Shown here: in pieces, positions 51,522 to 60,597 of the stretch | Position numbering within the stretch: position 1 is the first letter of the stretch | How the letters are laid out: each line of letters starts with the position of its first letter | From: Subdoligranulum variabile | Lineage (GTDB): Bacteria > Bacillota > Clostridia > Oscillospirales > Ruminococcaceae | Assembly: GCF_025152575.1 (NCBI RefSeq) | Contig: NZ_CP102293.1 | Coordinates: 1,302,001 to 1,366,000 of the forward strand | Length of the DNA stretch: 64,000 bases | Direction of reading: 5' to 3' | Notes under the pieces: generated by a model | What the model was told of the DNA's origin: nothing | Seen by the model: only the letters and a program-made list of their open reading frames with translations | Databases searched by the model: none | Translations under genes and position numbers: made by a program

Positions 51522-52214
51522 ATGAAAGCCTGCATTGCCGTGATCGGCGCCGGCGGAAAAACCACGGCGGTGCGCAGCCTGGCGCACCGCCTTTCGGGCT
51601 TTCCGGTGCTGTGGACCACCACCACCCATATCTATCCTGCCTCGCCGGAGGACTGCCGGCTGCGGCTGGCCAACCCCACGGCGGCACAGCTGACGGCGGC
51701 GCTGGCCCTGCCCGGGGTGGTCTGTGCCGGGGTACCCGCCGGGGAAAAATGGACCGCCCTGTCCCCTGAAGTCTTCGCGGCGGGCTGCCGGGGGGCGGAC
51801 TATCTTCTCTGCGAGGCGGACGGCGCCCACCGGTTGCCTTTAAAGCTCCACCGTCCCGACGAGCCGGTACTGCCTGCCGAAACCACCCACTGTCTGGTGG
51901 TGCTGGGACTTTCCTCCCTGGGACGCCCCGTGGGGGAGGTGGTCCACCGCTACGCCCTGCACCCCGCCTGGGCTGCGAACCCGGCCGCGCCGGTGGGAGT
52001 GGCGGAACTCTGCTTCTGCGCGGAGGAAACCATCGCCCGCTGCAATCTGCCAAAAGAAAACATCCGCCTGCTCTTCAACCAGGCGGATGATGAAAGGCAT
52101 ATCGAGGCCGGGCGGCAGGCCGCCGCGGCCCTGGCCCGGCAGGGCTTTGCCTGCCGGGTGGGAGCTTTGCCGAAAGACGACGCTTTTCTGGCGCCCTGGG
52201 TGCTGGGCGGGTGA
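51522..52214 (+). CDS. yqeC: Selenium cofactor biosynthesis protein YqeC
   Basis: The 230-residue protein has a P-loop-like start (VIGAGGKTTAVRSLAHRL) and a later CEADGAHRLPLKLHRPDEPVL motif characteristic of the YqeC family. This family co-occurs with YqeB and orphan SelD in genomes with selenium-dependent molybdenum hydroxylases and is thought to help place selenium in the active site. It follows the DUF3343 gene by one base and converges with yqeB. Confidence 0.92.
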   Translation: MKACIAVIGAGGKTTAVRSLAHRLSGFPVLWTTTTHIYPASPEDCRLRLANPTAAQLTAALALPGVVCAGVPAGEKWTALSPEVFAAGCRGADYLLCEADGAHRLPLKLHRPDEPVLPAETTHCLVVLGLSSLGRPVGEVVHRYALHPAWAANPAAPVGVAELCFCAEETIARCNLPKENIRLLFNQADDERHIEAGRQAAAALARQGFACRVGALPKDDAFLAPWVLGG

Positions 52215-52239
52215 CTTTACCCGGGAAATGTGCTACACT

Positions 52240-53088
52240 TCAAAGCAGCGGAATGTCCCGCTCTTCCGCCAGGGAGAGCAGCGCTTCCAGCACGCCCCCG
52301 GCGATGGCCCGGGCCTTGTCGGACACGGTGTCGCAGTTCGCCACCTGTTCGAGACGCGGGTCGATGTCGGCGATCTTCAGGCCCTTGGTGACGGGATAGC
52401 CCTGGCGGATGATCCCCCGCAGCACCCCGTCCAATGTGGCGGGCACGGCCACGCCGCCCACCCGGCCGATGCACTGGCCTTTGTGCACCACGGCGCCGAT
52501 GTCCACGAGGGCACCGGTCTCGTCGGGCACAAACTCCATGGGCCCTGACGCCGGGGCGTGGATGACCCGCTCCGCGGTATAGCCGCCGATGTTGCCCGGC
52601 ACCCCGGTGTTGGGGATGGCCGCCCCCTGGCGGATGACCCGGCCCAGCTTGTGGCCCCGCATGGTCTCCACCACGGCGTCCACATCCTGCCCGGCCGTGA
52701 AGCCGGGGCCCAGCCCCACCGTGATGGGCGCCATGGCCCGGTTCGTGCCCAGGTTCCGCTTGGCCAAAATGGCGTCCACCACCGCCGCCGGGTGCAGGAT
52801 GTTTGCGGCGGCGCAGCGCTCGTCCACCAGCAGGGGGATCTCCCCCGCGGCGGACACGGCGGCGGCCTCGTCAGCCTTTTCGATGCGGCGGCAGACCACC
52901 CCCTCCACCGTGGTGCTGCCCTGGCACACCGCCTCACAGAAAGCGGCTTTCCGCCGGATGGCCGACGGGTCGGCACATTCCAGCGCCAGCACCCGGAATC
53001 CGCAGCGGTGCAGCCGCAAGATCGTGCCGGTGGCCAGGTCCCCGGCACCCCGGATGAGGACCCAGGGCCGGTTTGCCTTGTTTTGCAT
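52240..53088 (-). CDS. yqeB: YqeB/EF2563 family selenium-dependent molybdenum hydroxylase system protein
   Basis: The 282-residue protein begins MQNKANRPWVLIRGAGDLATGTILRL and contains GLGPGFTAGQDVDAVVET and GPMEFVPDETGALVDIGAVVHKGQ, the blocks of the EF2563/YqeB family. I chose the ATG at 53088; the frame stays open much further upstream, but that part is antisense to the next gene and not protein-like. The family is found only with selenium-dependent molybdenum hydroxylases. It is divergent from the molybdenum cofactor operon, about 78 nt away. Confidence 0.93.
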   Translation of the reverse strand: MQNKANRPWVLIRGAGDLATGTILRLHRCGFRVLALECADPSAIRRKAAFCEAVCQGSTTVEGVVCRRIEKADEAAAVSAAGEIPLLVDERCAAANILHPAAVVDAILAKRNLGTNRAMAPITVGLGPGFTAGQDVDAVVETMRGHKLGRVIRQGAAIPNTGVPGNIGGYTAERVIHAPASGPMEFVPDETGALVDIGAVVHKGQCIGRVGGVAVPATLDGVLRGIIRQGYPVTKGLKIADIDPRLEQVANCDTVSDKARAIAGGVLEALLSLAEERDIPLL

Positions 53089-53166
53089 GGTTCCATCCCC
53101 CTTTTTGTAAGCTATTGTAACACCGGCGCCCCGTTTGTGCAACGGCGCCGTTCGGGAGGTACTCCT

Positions 53167-54192
53167 ATGAAACTCATCGATACCCGGGATGCCGTGGGCC
53201 AGGTGCTCTGCCACGACATCACCCAGATCATTCCCGGCGTCTCCAAAGGGCCGGTCTTCCGCAAGGGCCACATCGTGCAGCCCGAGGACATCCCCGTGCT
53301 GCTGCGCTGCGGCAAGGAGCACCTCTACGTCTGGGAGAAGGACGAATCCATGCTCCACGAAAACGAGGCCGCCGAGATCCTGCGGGACCTGTGCCGGAAC
53401 GACCACATGACCGCCTCGGAGCCCAAAGAGGGCAAGATCGAGCTTTCCGCCGACTGCGACGGGCTGTTTCTGGCCGATGCCCAGCGTATCCGGGCCGTCA
53501 ACGCCCTGGGCCGCATGATGATCGCCACCCGGTCCTCGGGGTTTGCCGTAAAAAAAGGCGACAAACTCTGCGGCACCCGCATCATTCCGCTGGTCATCGA
53601 AAAGACCGCCATGGAGGAGGCCCGCAAAGCAGCCGGGCCGGAACCGCTGTTGCAGCTGCGGCCCTTCCGGGCGCGGCGCTTCGGCGTGGTGACCACGGGG
53701 AGCGAAGTGCAGAAAGGACTGATCCAGGACGCCTTCACGCCGGTGCTGGAACAAAAGCTGGCGGAATACGGCTGCACCATGGCCGCCCACGCCACCCCCG
53801 GGGATGACAGCGACGCCATCACGGCGGCCATCCGCCAGATGGCGGACGCCGGGGTGGAGCTGATCCTCTGCACCGGCGGCATGAGCGTGGACCCCGACGA
53901 CCGCACCCCGCTGGCGATCCGGCAGAGTGGTGCCTCCATCGTAGGCTACGGTGCGCCGGTGCTGCCGGGGGCCATGTTCATGCTGGGGTATCTGGAGGAC
54001 GGACGGCCGGTGTGCGGCCTGCCCGGCTGCGTGATGTACGCCAAACGGACGATTTTTGACCTGGTATTGCCCCGCCTGCTGGCCGACGTGCCGGTGACGG
54101 CGGACTGGCTGGCCGGGCTGGGGGTGGGCGGACTCTGCCTGAACTGCCCGGAATGTCACTTCCCGAATTGTAGTTTTGGAAAAGGTTTGTAA
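53167..54192 (+). CDS. Molybdopterin-binding protein (MoeA-like) with C-terminal cysteine cluster
   Basis: The 341-residue protein begins MKLIDTRDAVGQVLCHDITQIIPG and has the MoCF/MoeA-type molybdopterin-binding domain (FGVVTTGSEVQKG and LILCTGGMSVDPDDRTP). It ends with a Cys-rich tail, CLNCPECHFPNC (CxxCxxCxxxxC), which could bind an iron-sulfur cluster or metal. This short form lacks the extra domains of classical MoeA. It starts the molybdenum cofactor operon and probably takes part in molybdenum insertion. An upstream frame extension is antisense to yqeB and is rejected. Confidence 0.9.
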   Translation: MKLIDTRDAVGQVLCHDITQIIPGVSKGPVFRKGHIVQPEDIPVLLRCGKEHLYVWEKDESMLHENEAAEILRDLCRNDHMTASEPKEGKIELSADCDGLFLADAQRIRAVNALGRMMIATRSSGFAVKKGDKLCGTRIIPLVIEKTAMEEARKAAGPEPLLQLRPFRARRFGVVTTGSEVQKGLIQDAFTPVLEQKLAEYGCTMAAHATPGDDSDAITAAIRQMADAGVELILCTGGMSVDPDDRTPLAIRQSGASIVGYGAPVLPGAMFMLGYLEDGRPVCGLPGCVMYAKRTIFDLVLPRLLADVPVTADWLAGLGVGGLCLNCPECHFPNCSFGKGL

Positions 54193-54201
54193 GGAGAAGG
54201 T

Positions 54202-54684
54202 ATGGAACTGACACATATCGACGCAGCGGGCAACGCCGTCATGGTGGACGTGGGGGAAAAGCCTGCCACCCGGCGCACCGCCGTGGCGGAGGGGTTCATC
54301 ACCATGTCCCCCGACTGTTTTGCCGCCATCGCCGCCGGGCGCGCCAAAAAAGGCGACGTGCTGGGGGTGGCCCAGGTGGCGGGCATCATGGCCACCAAGC
54401 ACACGGCAGATTTGATTCCCCTCTGCCACCGGCTGAACCTGACGAAAAGCGCCGTGACCTTTGACCTCCTCGAAGACCGGCACGCCATCCGGGCGGAGTG
54501 TACCGTCCAGTGTGTAGGCCCCACCGGCGTGGAGATGGAAGCCCTGACCGGGGTATCCACGGCGCTGCTCACCGTCTACGACATGGCCAAGGCGCTGGAC
54601 CGCTCCATGCACATCGACGGCATCCGCCTTTTGGAAAAATCCGGCGGCAAGAGCGGGCACTACCAGGCGGAGGTCGCCCCATGA
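54202..54684 (+). CDS. moaC: Cyclic pyranopterin monophosphate synthase MoaC
   Basis: The 160-residue protein has the MoaC blocks [20 protein letters not shown] and [15 protein letters not shown], then [20 protein letters not shown]. It forms cyclic pyranopterin monophosphate from the MoaA product. It follows AAGGAGAAGG and overlaps moaA by 4 nt. Confidence 0.96.
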   Translation: MELTHIDAAGNAVMVDVGEKPATRRTAVAEGFITMSPDCFAAIAAGRAKKGDVLGVAQVAGIMATKHTADLIPLCHRLNLTKSAVTFDLLEDRHAIRAECTVQCVGPTGVEMEALTGVSTALLTVYDMAKALDRSMHIDGIRLLEKSGGKSGHYQAEVAP

Positions 54685-55643
54685 CCGACCGGTACGGGCG
54701 CACCATCCGCTATCTGCGCATCTCCCTCACCGACCGGTGCAACCTGCGCTGCCGCTACTGTATGCCCGCCGAGGGGGTGCCCCTGCGCCCTCACGGGGAG
54801 ATCCTGCGCTACGAGGAGATCGTGGAGATCGCCAAAGCGGCGCTGGCCCTGGGCATCGACACCTTCAAGCTCACGGGGGGCGAACCCCTGGTGCGGCGGG
54901 AGGTGCCCGCCCTGGTGGCGGCGCTGAAAGCCCTGCCCGGCACCCGGCAGGTGACGCTGACCACCAACGGGCTTTTGCTGGGGGCCCAGCTGGACGCGCT
55001 GCTGGCTGCCGGGCTGGACGCCGTGAACGTGAGCCTGGACACCCTGGATGACGAGGAGTACCACGCCCTGACCCGGCGGGATTTCCCGGTGGCTACCGTG
55101 CTGGACAACCTGCGGCGCGCGGCCCGGCAGCTGCCGGTGAAGGTCAACGCCGTGCTGCTGTCCGAGACCGCCGACCAGTGGATCCCCCTGGCGGGCCTTG
55201 CCGCCGACCCGGGGGTGGATGTGCGGTTCATCGAGGAGATGCCCATCGGCAAGGGGGAGGCCGCCCCGGAGCTGACGGCGGACCGGGTGCTGGCGGTGCT
55301 GCGCAGCCGCTGGCCCGACCTTGCCCCCTGCGGCGAAAAACGGGGCAACGGCCCCGCCCACTATTACCGGGCGGCGGGGCTTAGCGGGCGCATCGGCTTC
55401 ATCGACGCGGTGAGCCACCGCTTCTGCGCAAACTGTGACCGGCTGCGGCTGACCTGCACCGGGATCTTACGTCCCTGCCTTTGCTATGATGACGGCATCG
55501 ACCTGCGGGCACTGGTGCGCAGCGGCGCCGGGCCGGAGGCGCTGCAGCAGGCCATCCGGCAGGCCATTGCCGAAAAGCCCGAGGCACACTGTTTTGGAGC
55601 GGGCCACGGCAGCGAACAGACGATGAACAGGATCGGAGGATAA
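54681..55643 (+). CDS. moaA: GTP 3',8-cyclase MoaA
   Basis: The 320-residue radical SAM enzyme has the first cluster motif CNLRCRYC (about residues 18-25) and the second cluster [13 protein letters not shown] in the C-terminal half. It ends with the conserved Gly-Gly (MNRIGG). It converts GTP to 3',8-cH2GTP with MoaC. The ATG at 54681 overlaps the moaC stop; longer upstream frames lie inside moaC and are rejected. Confidence 0.96.
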   Translation: MTDRYGRTIRYLRISLTDRCNLRCRYCMPAEGVPLRPHGEILRYEEIVEIAKAALALGIDTFKLTGGEPLVRREVPALVAALKALPGTRQVTLTTNGLLLGAQLDALLAAGLDAVNVSLDTLDDEEYHALTRRDFPVATVLDNLRRAARQLPVKVNAVLLSETADQWIPLAGLAADPGVDVRFIEEMPIGKGEAAPELTADRVLAVLRSRWPDLAPCGEKRGNGPAHYYRAAGLSGRIGFIDAVSHRFCANCDRLRLTCTGILRPCLCYDDGIDLRALVRSGAGPEALQQAIRQAIAEKPEAHCFGAGHGSEQTMNRIGG

Positions 55644-55644
55644 A

Positions 55645-56601
55645 ATGGAAGGAATGGTACGGGCGGTCTGCCTGAGCAAAGCCCGGGGCACCGAGAAAGT
55701 GAACGTGGGCCGCGGCGAACTGCAGGCCGACTGGGGCCTTGCGGGGGATGCCCACGCGGGGCACTGGCACCGGCAGGTAAGCCTGCTCAGCGCCGACAAG
55801 ATCGCGGCCTTCAATGCCAAAGGTGCCAACGTGCAGCCCGGAGCTTTCGGGGAGAATCTCGTGGTGGAGGGGCTGGACTTCCGCGCCCTGCCGGTGGGCA
55901 CCCGGCTGCGGTGCGGCAAGGCCCTGTTGGAGATCACCCAGATCGGCAAGGAGTGCCACAGCCACTGCGCCATCTACCACCGGGTGGGGGACTGCATCAT
56001 GCCCCGGGAGGGCGTCTTTGCCAAGGTGCTGGAGAGCGGCCCGGTGGCGGTGGGCGACGTGATGACGGTGGAAGCCCGCCCCGAACCGCTGCCCTTTCAG
56101 GCGGCGGTGATCACCCTCTCCGACCGGTGCGCGGCGGGACAGCGGGAGGACAAGAGCGGCCCCGCCATCGTGGAGCGCCTGAAGCAGAACGGCTATGAGG
56201 TCATTGAAACACTGCTGCTCCCCGACGGCCGCCCGGCCCTGGAAAAGGAGCTGCGGCGGCTCTGCGACCAGCGGCGGCCCGACCTGATTTTAACCACCGG
56301 CGGCACCGGTTTTTCCCCCCGGGACGTGACCCCCGAGGCCACTCTGGCCGTGGCGGAGCGCCAGGCCCCCGGCATCGCCGAGGCCATCCGGGCAGCCAGC
56401 CTGCGCATCACGCCCCGGGCCATGCTGGGGCGGGGGGTGTCGGTGATCCGGGGCAAGACCCTCATCATCAACCTGCCGGGCAGTCCCAAGGCCTGCCACG
56501 AGAGCATGGACGTCTTTCTGGACCAGATGCCCCACGCCCTGACCCTGTTGCGGGGCGCCGTGACGGATTGCGCGGCGTCTGCGCCGGCGCAGACCGTTTA
56601 A
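55645..56601 (+). CDS. MOSC domain fused to MogA/MoaB-type molybdopterin adenylyltransferase
   Basis: The 318-residue fusion has an N-terminal MOSC domain (about 1-150) with the block IGKECHSHCAIYHRVGDCIM, whose cysteines mark the family. The C-terminal MogA/MoaB domain (about 153-305) has VITLSDRCAAGQREDKSG and TTGGTGFSPRDVTPEAT. The second half adenylates molybdopterin before metal insertion. MOSC domains bind metal-sulfur species and may handle sulfur or selenium here. It lies one base after moaA and before modA. Confidence 0.93.
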   Translation: MEGMVRAVCLSKARGTEKVNVGRGELQADWGLAGDAHAGHWHRQVSLLSADKIAAFNAKGANVQPGAFGENLVVEGLDFRALPVGTRLRCGKALLEITQIGKECHSHCAIYHRVGDCIMPREGVFAKVLESGPVAVGDVMTVEARPEPLPFQAAVITLSDRCAAGQREDKSGPAIVERLKQNGYEVIETLLLPDGRPALEKELRRLCDQRRPDLILTTGGTGFSPRDVTPEATLAVAERQAPGIAEAIRAASLRITPRAMLGRGVSVIRGKTLIINLPGSPKACHESMDVFLDQMPHALTLLRGAVTDCAASAPAQTV

Positions 56602-56617
56602 ACAAGGAGAAACTCCC

Positions 56618-57433
56618 ATGAAAAAGATTCTTGCCGCGGCGCTGGCCGCGCTGTTGGTCCTCTCCCTGGCCGGGTGCGGCACTCCGGCCCCGGCTTCGTC
56701 GGCCGCTACGGCGGACACCGCCGGGGAGCCGGTGGAGCTGGTGGTCTTTGCGGCGGCCTCCCTCACCGAGACCCTCACCGAGATCGCCGGGGACTACGAG
56801 GCCGCTCATCCCGGCGTGACGCTGACCTTCAACTTTGATTCCTCCGGCACCCTGAAGACCCAGGTGGAGGAGGGCGCTGCCTGCGACGTCTTTCTCTCGG
56901 CGGCGGAAAAGCAGATGGACGAACTGGAAGCCCTGGGCGCCGTGGACACCGACACCCGGCTGGACCTGCTGGAAAACCGGGTGAGCCTCTGCGTGCCCGA
57001 GGGCAATCCCGCGGACATCCAGAGCTTTGACGACCTGGCCCAGCGGCTCACCGCCGGGGACATCCTGCTGGCCATGGGCAACAGCGACGTGCCGGTGGGC
57101 CAGTACACCCAGAAGATCCTGGCCCACTACGGCCTGGACGAGGCCACCCTGGCGGCGGCCGGGGTGCTGACCTACGGCACCAACGTGAAGGAGGTCACCG
57201 CCCAGATCGCCGAGGCCAGCGTGGACTGCGGCATCGTCTACGCCACCGACGCCTGCAGCGCCGGTCTCACCGTGGTGGACACCGCCACCGCCGAACTCTG
57301 CGGCCAGGTGCTCTACCCCGCCGCCGTGCTGAGCGGCAGCGCCCACCCCGAGGAGGCCCGGGCTTTCCTTGCCTATCTCTCCACCCCCGAGGCCATGGCC
57401 GTCTTCCGGTCGGTGGGCTTCTCCGCCGCCTGA
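56618..57433 (+). CDS. modA: Molybdate ABC transporter substrate-binding lipoprotein
   Basis: The 271-residue protein has a lipoprotein signal with LAGC (Cys20) and the ModA motifs VVFAAASLTETLTEIA and FNFDSSGTLKTQVEEGA, where the Ser residues bind the oxyanion. It captures molybdate or tungstate outside the membrane for ModBC. It is placed 16 nt after the MOSC-Mog gene in the same operon. Confidence 0.95.
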   Translation: MKKILAAALAALLVLSLAGCGTPAPASSAATADTAGEPVELVVFAAASLTETLTEIAGDYEAAHPGVTLTFNFDSSGTLKTQVEEGAACDVFLSAAEKQMDELEALGAVDTDTRLDLLENRVSLCVPEGNPADIQSFDDLAQRLTAGDILLAMGNSDVPVGQYTQKILAHYGLDEATLAAAGVLTYGTNVKEVTAQIAEASVDCGIVYATDACSAGLTVVDTATAELCGQVLYPAAVLSGSAHPEEARAFLAYLSTPEAMAVFRSVGFSAA

Positions 57434-57445
57434 GGAGGCTTTTCC

Positions 57446-58111
57446 ATGGACTGGTTTCCCCTGCTGAATTCCCTGCGCATCGCGGCGCTGAGCTGCGTGC
57501 TGGTCTTTTTTGGGGGCATCGCCGCGGCCTATTACGCCGCCCGGCTGCCCCGGCTGGCCAAGGGCGTGCTGGACGCCCTGCTCACCCTGCCCATGGTGCT
57601 GCCCCCCACGGTGGTGGGGTATCTGCTCCTGCTGCTCTTCGGCAACCGTCGCCCCCTGGGCCCGCTGCTGGCCCGGGTGGACCTGCACTTCGTCATGACC
57701 TGGTACGGCGGCGTGCTGGCTGCCTCGGTGGTGGCCTTTCCCCTGATGTACCGCACCGCCCGGGGCGCCTTTGAGAGCTTTGACGAAACGCTGGACCAGG
57801 CCGGGCAGACCCTGGGGCTTTCCGGCACCTTCCTCTTCTGGCGGGTGCGGATGCCCGCCTGCCGTCAGGGCATCCTGGCCGGGGTGGTGCTGGCCTTCGC
57901 CCGGGCCCTGGGGGAATACGGCGCCACCAGCATGCTCATCGGCTACACGCCGGGGCGCACCGCCACCATCTCCACCACCGTCTACCAGCTGTGGCGCACC
58001 GGGGACGACGCCGGGGCGCTCTTCTGGGTGGGGGTGAATCTGGTCATCTCGGCGGCGGTGCTGCTCACCGTCAATCTGCTGGAACGCCCGGCGAAAGGAG
58101 GCCCCCGTTGA
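57446..58111 (+). CDS. modB: Molybdate ABC transporter permease
   Basis: The 221-residue protein has five to six helices and the EAA-like loop (QAGQTLGLSGTFLFWRVRMP). A second motif ARALGEYGATSMLIGY is typical of ModB/CysT. It pairs with ModA and ModC and overlaps the modC start. Confidence 0.95.
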   Translation: MDWFPLLNSLRIAALSCVLVFFGGIAAAYYAARLPRLAKGVLDALLTLPMVLPPTVVGYLLLLLFGNRRPLGPLLARVDLHFVMTWYGGVLAASVVAFPLMYRTARGAFESFDETLDQAGQTLGLSGTFLFWRVRMPACRQGILAGVVLAFARALGEYGATSMLIGYTPGRTATISTTVYQLWRTGDDAGALFWVGVNLVISAAVLLTVNLLERPAKGGPR

Positions 58112-59154
58112 GCCTGCTGGTGGACATGGAAAAAGACCTGGGCGGCTTCCGGCTGCGGGTGCAGCTGGACACCGACGCCCCCCTCACCGGATTGCTAGGG
58201 GCTTCCGGCTCCGGCAAGAGCCTGACCCTGCGGTGCATCGCGGGCATCGAACGCCCCGACAAGGGCCGCATCCTGCTGGACGGCCGGGTGCTCTTTGACT
58301 CAGAACAGGGCATCGACCTGCCGCCCCGGCAGCGCCGGGTGGGAATGCTTTTCCAGCATTACGCCCTCTTCCCCACTATGACGGTGGCGGAAAACATCCG
58401 CTGCGGCGCCCGCAGCCGGGGCAGCCGCGCCGAACAGGACCGTATTGTCCGGGAAATGATGGCTCTCCTGCAGCTGGAGGGACTGGAAGCCCGGCGCCCG
58501 GCCCAGCTGTCCGGCGGGCAGGCCCAGCGGGTGGCCCTGGCCCGGATGCTGGCCGCCGACCCCCAGCTGCTCTTGCTGGATGAACCTTTCTCCGCCCTGG
58601 ACGCCCATCTGCGGGACCGGCTGCAGCCCCAGCTGGGGGAACTGCTGCACCGGGTGGGACGGCAGGCGGTGCTGGTGACCCACAGCCGGGACGAAGCCTA
58701 CCGGCTGTGCTCGGCCCTCTGCATTCTGGACAGCGGGCGCAGCCTGCGCACCGGCCCCACCCGGGCAGTCTTTGCCGACCCGGGCAGCGTGGCGGCGGCG
58801 CGGCTCACCGGCTGCAAGAATGTGGCCGCCGCCCGCCGGGTGGATGCCGCCACGGTGGAAGTGCCTGCCTGGGGCATCACGCTGCACACCGCCGGGCCGG
58901 TGCCGGAACGCCTGTGCGCCGTGGGGCTGCGGGCCCACGATTTCACCCCCGACGGGGCGGAAAACCGGTGGCCGGTGGTCTTTGCCGGGGCGATGGAGGA
59001 GCCTTTCCAGTGGTGCCTGCTCTTCCGCTATGCAGGGCAGGACCCCGGCAGCGAGCCGCTGTGGTGGCGGATGCCCAAGGACCGCAAACCGGCGGTGCCG
59101 CCCGAAGCGCTGGCCATCGACCCCGCCAAAATTTTGCTTTTGTGCGAACCGTAA
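58108..59154 (+). CDS. modC: Molybdate ABC transporter ATP-binding protein
   Basis: The 348-residue ATPase starts with TTG at 58108 after AAAGGAGG, overlapping the modB stop. It has Walker A GASGSGKS, signature LSGGQAQRVALARM and Walker B LLLLDEPFSALD. The C-terminal part (about 230-348) is weaker in similarity and may be a TOBE-like regulatory domain. Two other possible start codons lie further upstream but are inside modB. Confidence 0.94.
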   Translation: MSLLVDMEKDLGGFRLRVQLDTDAPLTGLLGASGSGKSLTLRCIAGIERPDKGRILLDGRVLFDSEQGIDLPPRQRRVGMLFQHYALFPTMTVAENIRCGARSRGSRAEQDRIVREMMALLQLEGLEARRPAQLSGGQAQRVALARMLAADPQLLLLDEPFSALDAHLRDRLQPQLGELLHRVGRQAVLVTHSRDEAYRLCSALCILDSGRSLRTGPTRAVFADPGSVAAARLTGCKNVAAARRVDAATVEVPAWGITLHTAGPVPERLCAVGLRAHDFTPDGAENRWPVVFAGAMEEPFQWCLLFRYAGQDPGSEPLWWRMPKDRKPAVPPEALAIDPAKILLLCEP

Positions 59155-59167
59155 AGGAGGCAATACC

Positions 59168-60094
59168 ATGACCGTGGAATTCTGGGACCCCATTCTGGCG
59201 GCGCTGGCCCAGGGCCAGTCTGTCTGGCTCATCACGGTGGCGGCGGCCTGCGGCTCCACCCCCCAGCGCCCCGGCGCCATGATGGCGGTGGGGCCCGCCG
59301 GACGGCTGGCCGGGACCATCGGCGGCGGCGCCCTGGAATACCACTGCGTCCGCCAGGTCACCGGAGGGCAGGCAGTGCCGGGGGTACGGCATCTCTCGCT
59401 GGACGAAAGGGATCCCCACGGCGTGGGGATGGTCTGCGGCGGCAGTACCGATCTGCTGTTCACCCCGCTCACCGACCCGGCTCCCCTGCAGGCGGTCCGG
59501 GCGGGACTGCTCCGGCGGCAGGAGGCCCTGTTCTGCCTGCCCCTGGACGGCGGGGCCCCCTGTGTGGTGCCGCCGGAACACGGCGGTCAGCCCCACCGGC
59601 TGGAGCTGCCGCTGCTGGACCCCCGCCGGGTCTTTGTGATCGGCGGCGGCCATGTAGCCCGGGAAGTGGCCCGGCTGCTGGAACAGCTGGATTATCGGTA
59701 TCTGGTGGCGGATGACCGGCCGGAATTTGCCGACGCGGCGTATTTCCCCGCCGCCGAGCAGGTGGTGTGCACCGGCTTTGAGGAACTGGGCAGTGCCTTT
59801 GCAGGGGCGCAGGCGCCCACAGCCCGGGATGCCGTCTGCATCATGACCCGGGGCCACGCCGGGGACGCCGCCGCCGTGCGATGGGCCCTGGACACCGAAG
59901 CCGGGTACATCGGCCTCATGGGCAGCCGCCGCAAGCGGGAGAAGCTCTTTGCCGATCTGGCCGCCGCGGGCTACCCCCATGGACCGGAACGGATCACCAC
60001 CCCCATCGGCCTTGCCATCGGGGCGGTGACCCCCGCCGAGATCGCCGTGTCGGTCTGCGCCCAGCTCATCCAGTGGTTCCGGCAGGAAGGATAA
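59168..60094 (+). CDS. xdhC: XdhC/CoxI family molybdenum hydroxylase maturation protein
   Basis: The 308-residue protein begins with the XdhC N-terminal domain (CGSTPQRPGAMMAV, then GTIGGGALEYHC). The C-terminal Rossmann domain has VFVIGGGHVAREVARLLEQL and YIGLMGSRRKRE. XdhC binds the molybdenum cofactor and helps sulfurate and insert it into xanthine dehydrogenase-type hydroxylases. The ATG at 59168 follows AAAGGAGG. It is the last gene of the operon, with a terminator just after it. The target hydroxylase is not in the window. Confidence 0.95.
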   Translation: MTVEFWDPILAALAQGQSVWLITVAAACGSTPQRPGAMMAVGPAGRLAGTIGGGALEYHCVRQVTGGQAVPGVRHLSLDERDPHGVGMVCGGSTDLLFTPLTDPAPLQAVRAGLLRRQEALFCLPLDGGAPCVVPPEHGGQPHRLELPLLDPRRVFVIGGGHVAREVARLLEQLDYRYLVADDRPEFADAAYFPAAEQVVCTGFEELGSAFAGAQAPTARDAVCIMTRGHAGDAAAVRWALDTEAGYIGLMGSRRKREKLFADLAAAGYPHGPERITTPIGLAIGAVTPAEIAVSVCAQLIQWFRQEG

Positions 60095-60102
60095 AAACGC
60101 AG

Positions 60103-60132
60103 CGCGGGCACCGCCTTCCGGCGATGCCCGCG
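60103..60132. terminator. Terminator after xdhC
   Basis: A 13-bp GC-rich stem with one mismatch and a 4-nt loop, followed by TGTTGTTCTG on the plus strand. It also faces the convergent XRE gene. Confidence 0.7.
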
Positions 60133-60146
60133 TGTTGTTCTGCCTG

Positions 60147-60473
60147 TCAGTGCCCGGCGTGGGCCACCAGCACCTCCACCACGGCGTAGATGCGTTCCCG
60201 CTCCGCCGCGGGCAGACGGCCCACCTTTTCCGCCAGCAGCGACTGCTTGACGGTATAGCCGCTGTCCACCACGTCGGTGAGCACCATGTCCGCCGAGATC
60301 TCCAGCGCGTTGAGGATGGCCACCAGCGTTTCCAGCGAGGGGGTCTTTTCCCCGCGCTCCACCATGCCCATATAGTTGGTGCTGACCCCCACGGCTTCGG
60401 CCAGGTCCTCCTGCCGCAGGTCCCGCTCCAGCCGGTACTGCCGGATGTTGCGCCCGATGGATGCCCAGTCCAT
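60147..60473 (-). CDS. XRE family helix-turn-helix regulator
   Basis: The 108-residue protein has the Cro/cI-type helix-turn-helix (LRQEDLAEAVGVSTNYMGMVERGEKTPSLETLVAI, about residues 19-53), followed by a helical tail. There is no extra domain. It is divergent from an MBL-fold hydrolase gene. The target is unknown. Confidence 0.9.
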   Translation of the reverse strand: MDWASIGRNIRQYRLERDLRQEDLAEAVGVSTNYMGMVERGEKTPSLETLVAILNALEISADMVLTDVVDSGYTVKQSLLAEKVGRLPAAERERIYAVVEVLVAHAGH

Positions 60474-60597
60474 AGTTGTCCCCTCCTGTCGAATTTTGTT
60501 TCCTTATTATACCAGCGGCGGGGACGGCACACAAGGGGGCGGGGCTTGTACGGCGGCGGCAAAGGGACTATAATCGGGGCAAAGGAGGTTTTGCCTT

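Noticed and set aside
53089..53166. Molybdenum cofactor riboswitch before the molybdopterin-binding gene
   Set aside because: The gap is only 78 nt and holds just one short GGCGCC hairpin; it is too small for the known Moco element.
52240..54660. An 806-codon frame on the minus strand that seems to extend yqeB upstream
   Set aside because: The part beyond 53088 is antisense to the molybdopterin-binding protein and moaC and is His/Gly/Val-rich. The ATG at 53088 opens the conserved YqeB N-terminus.
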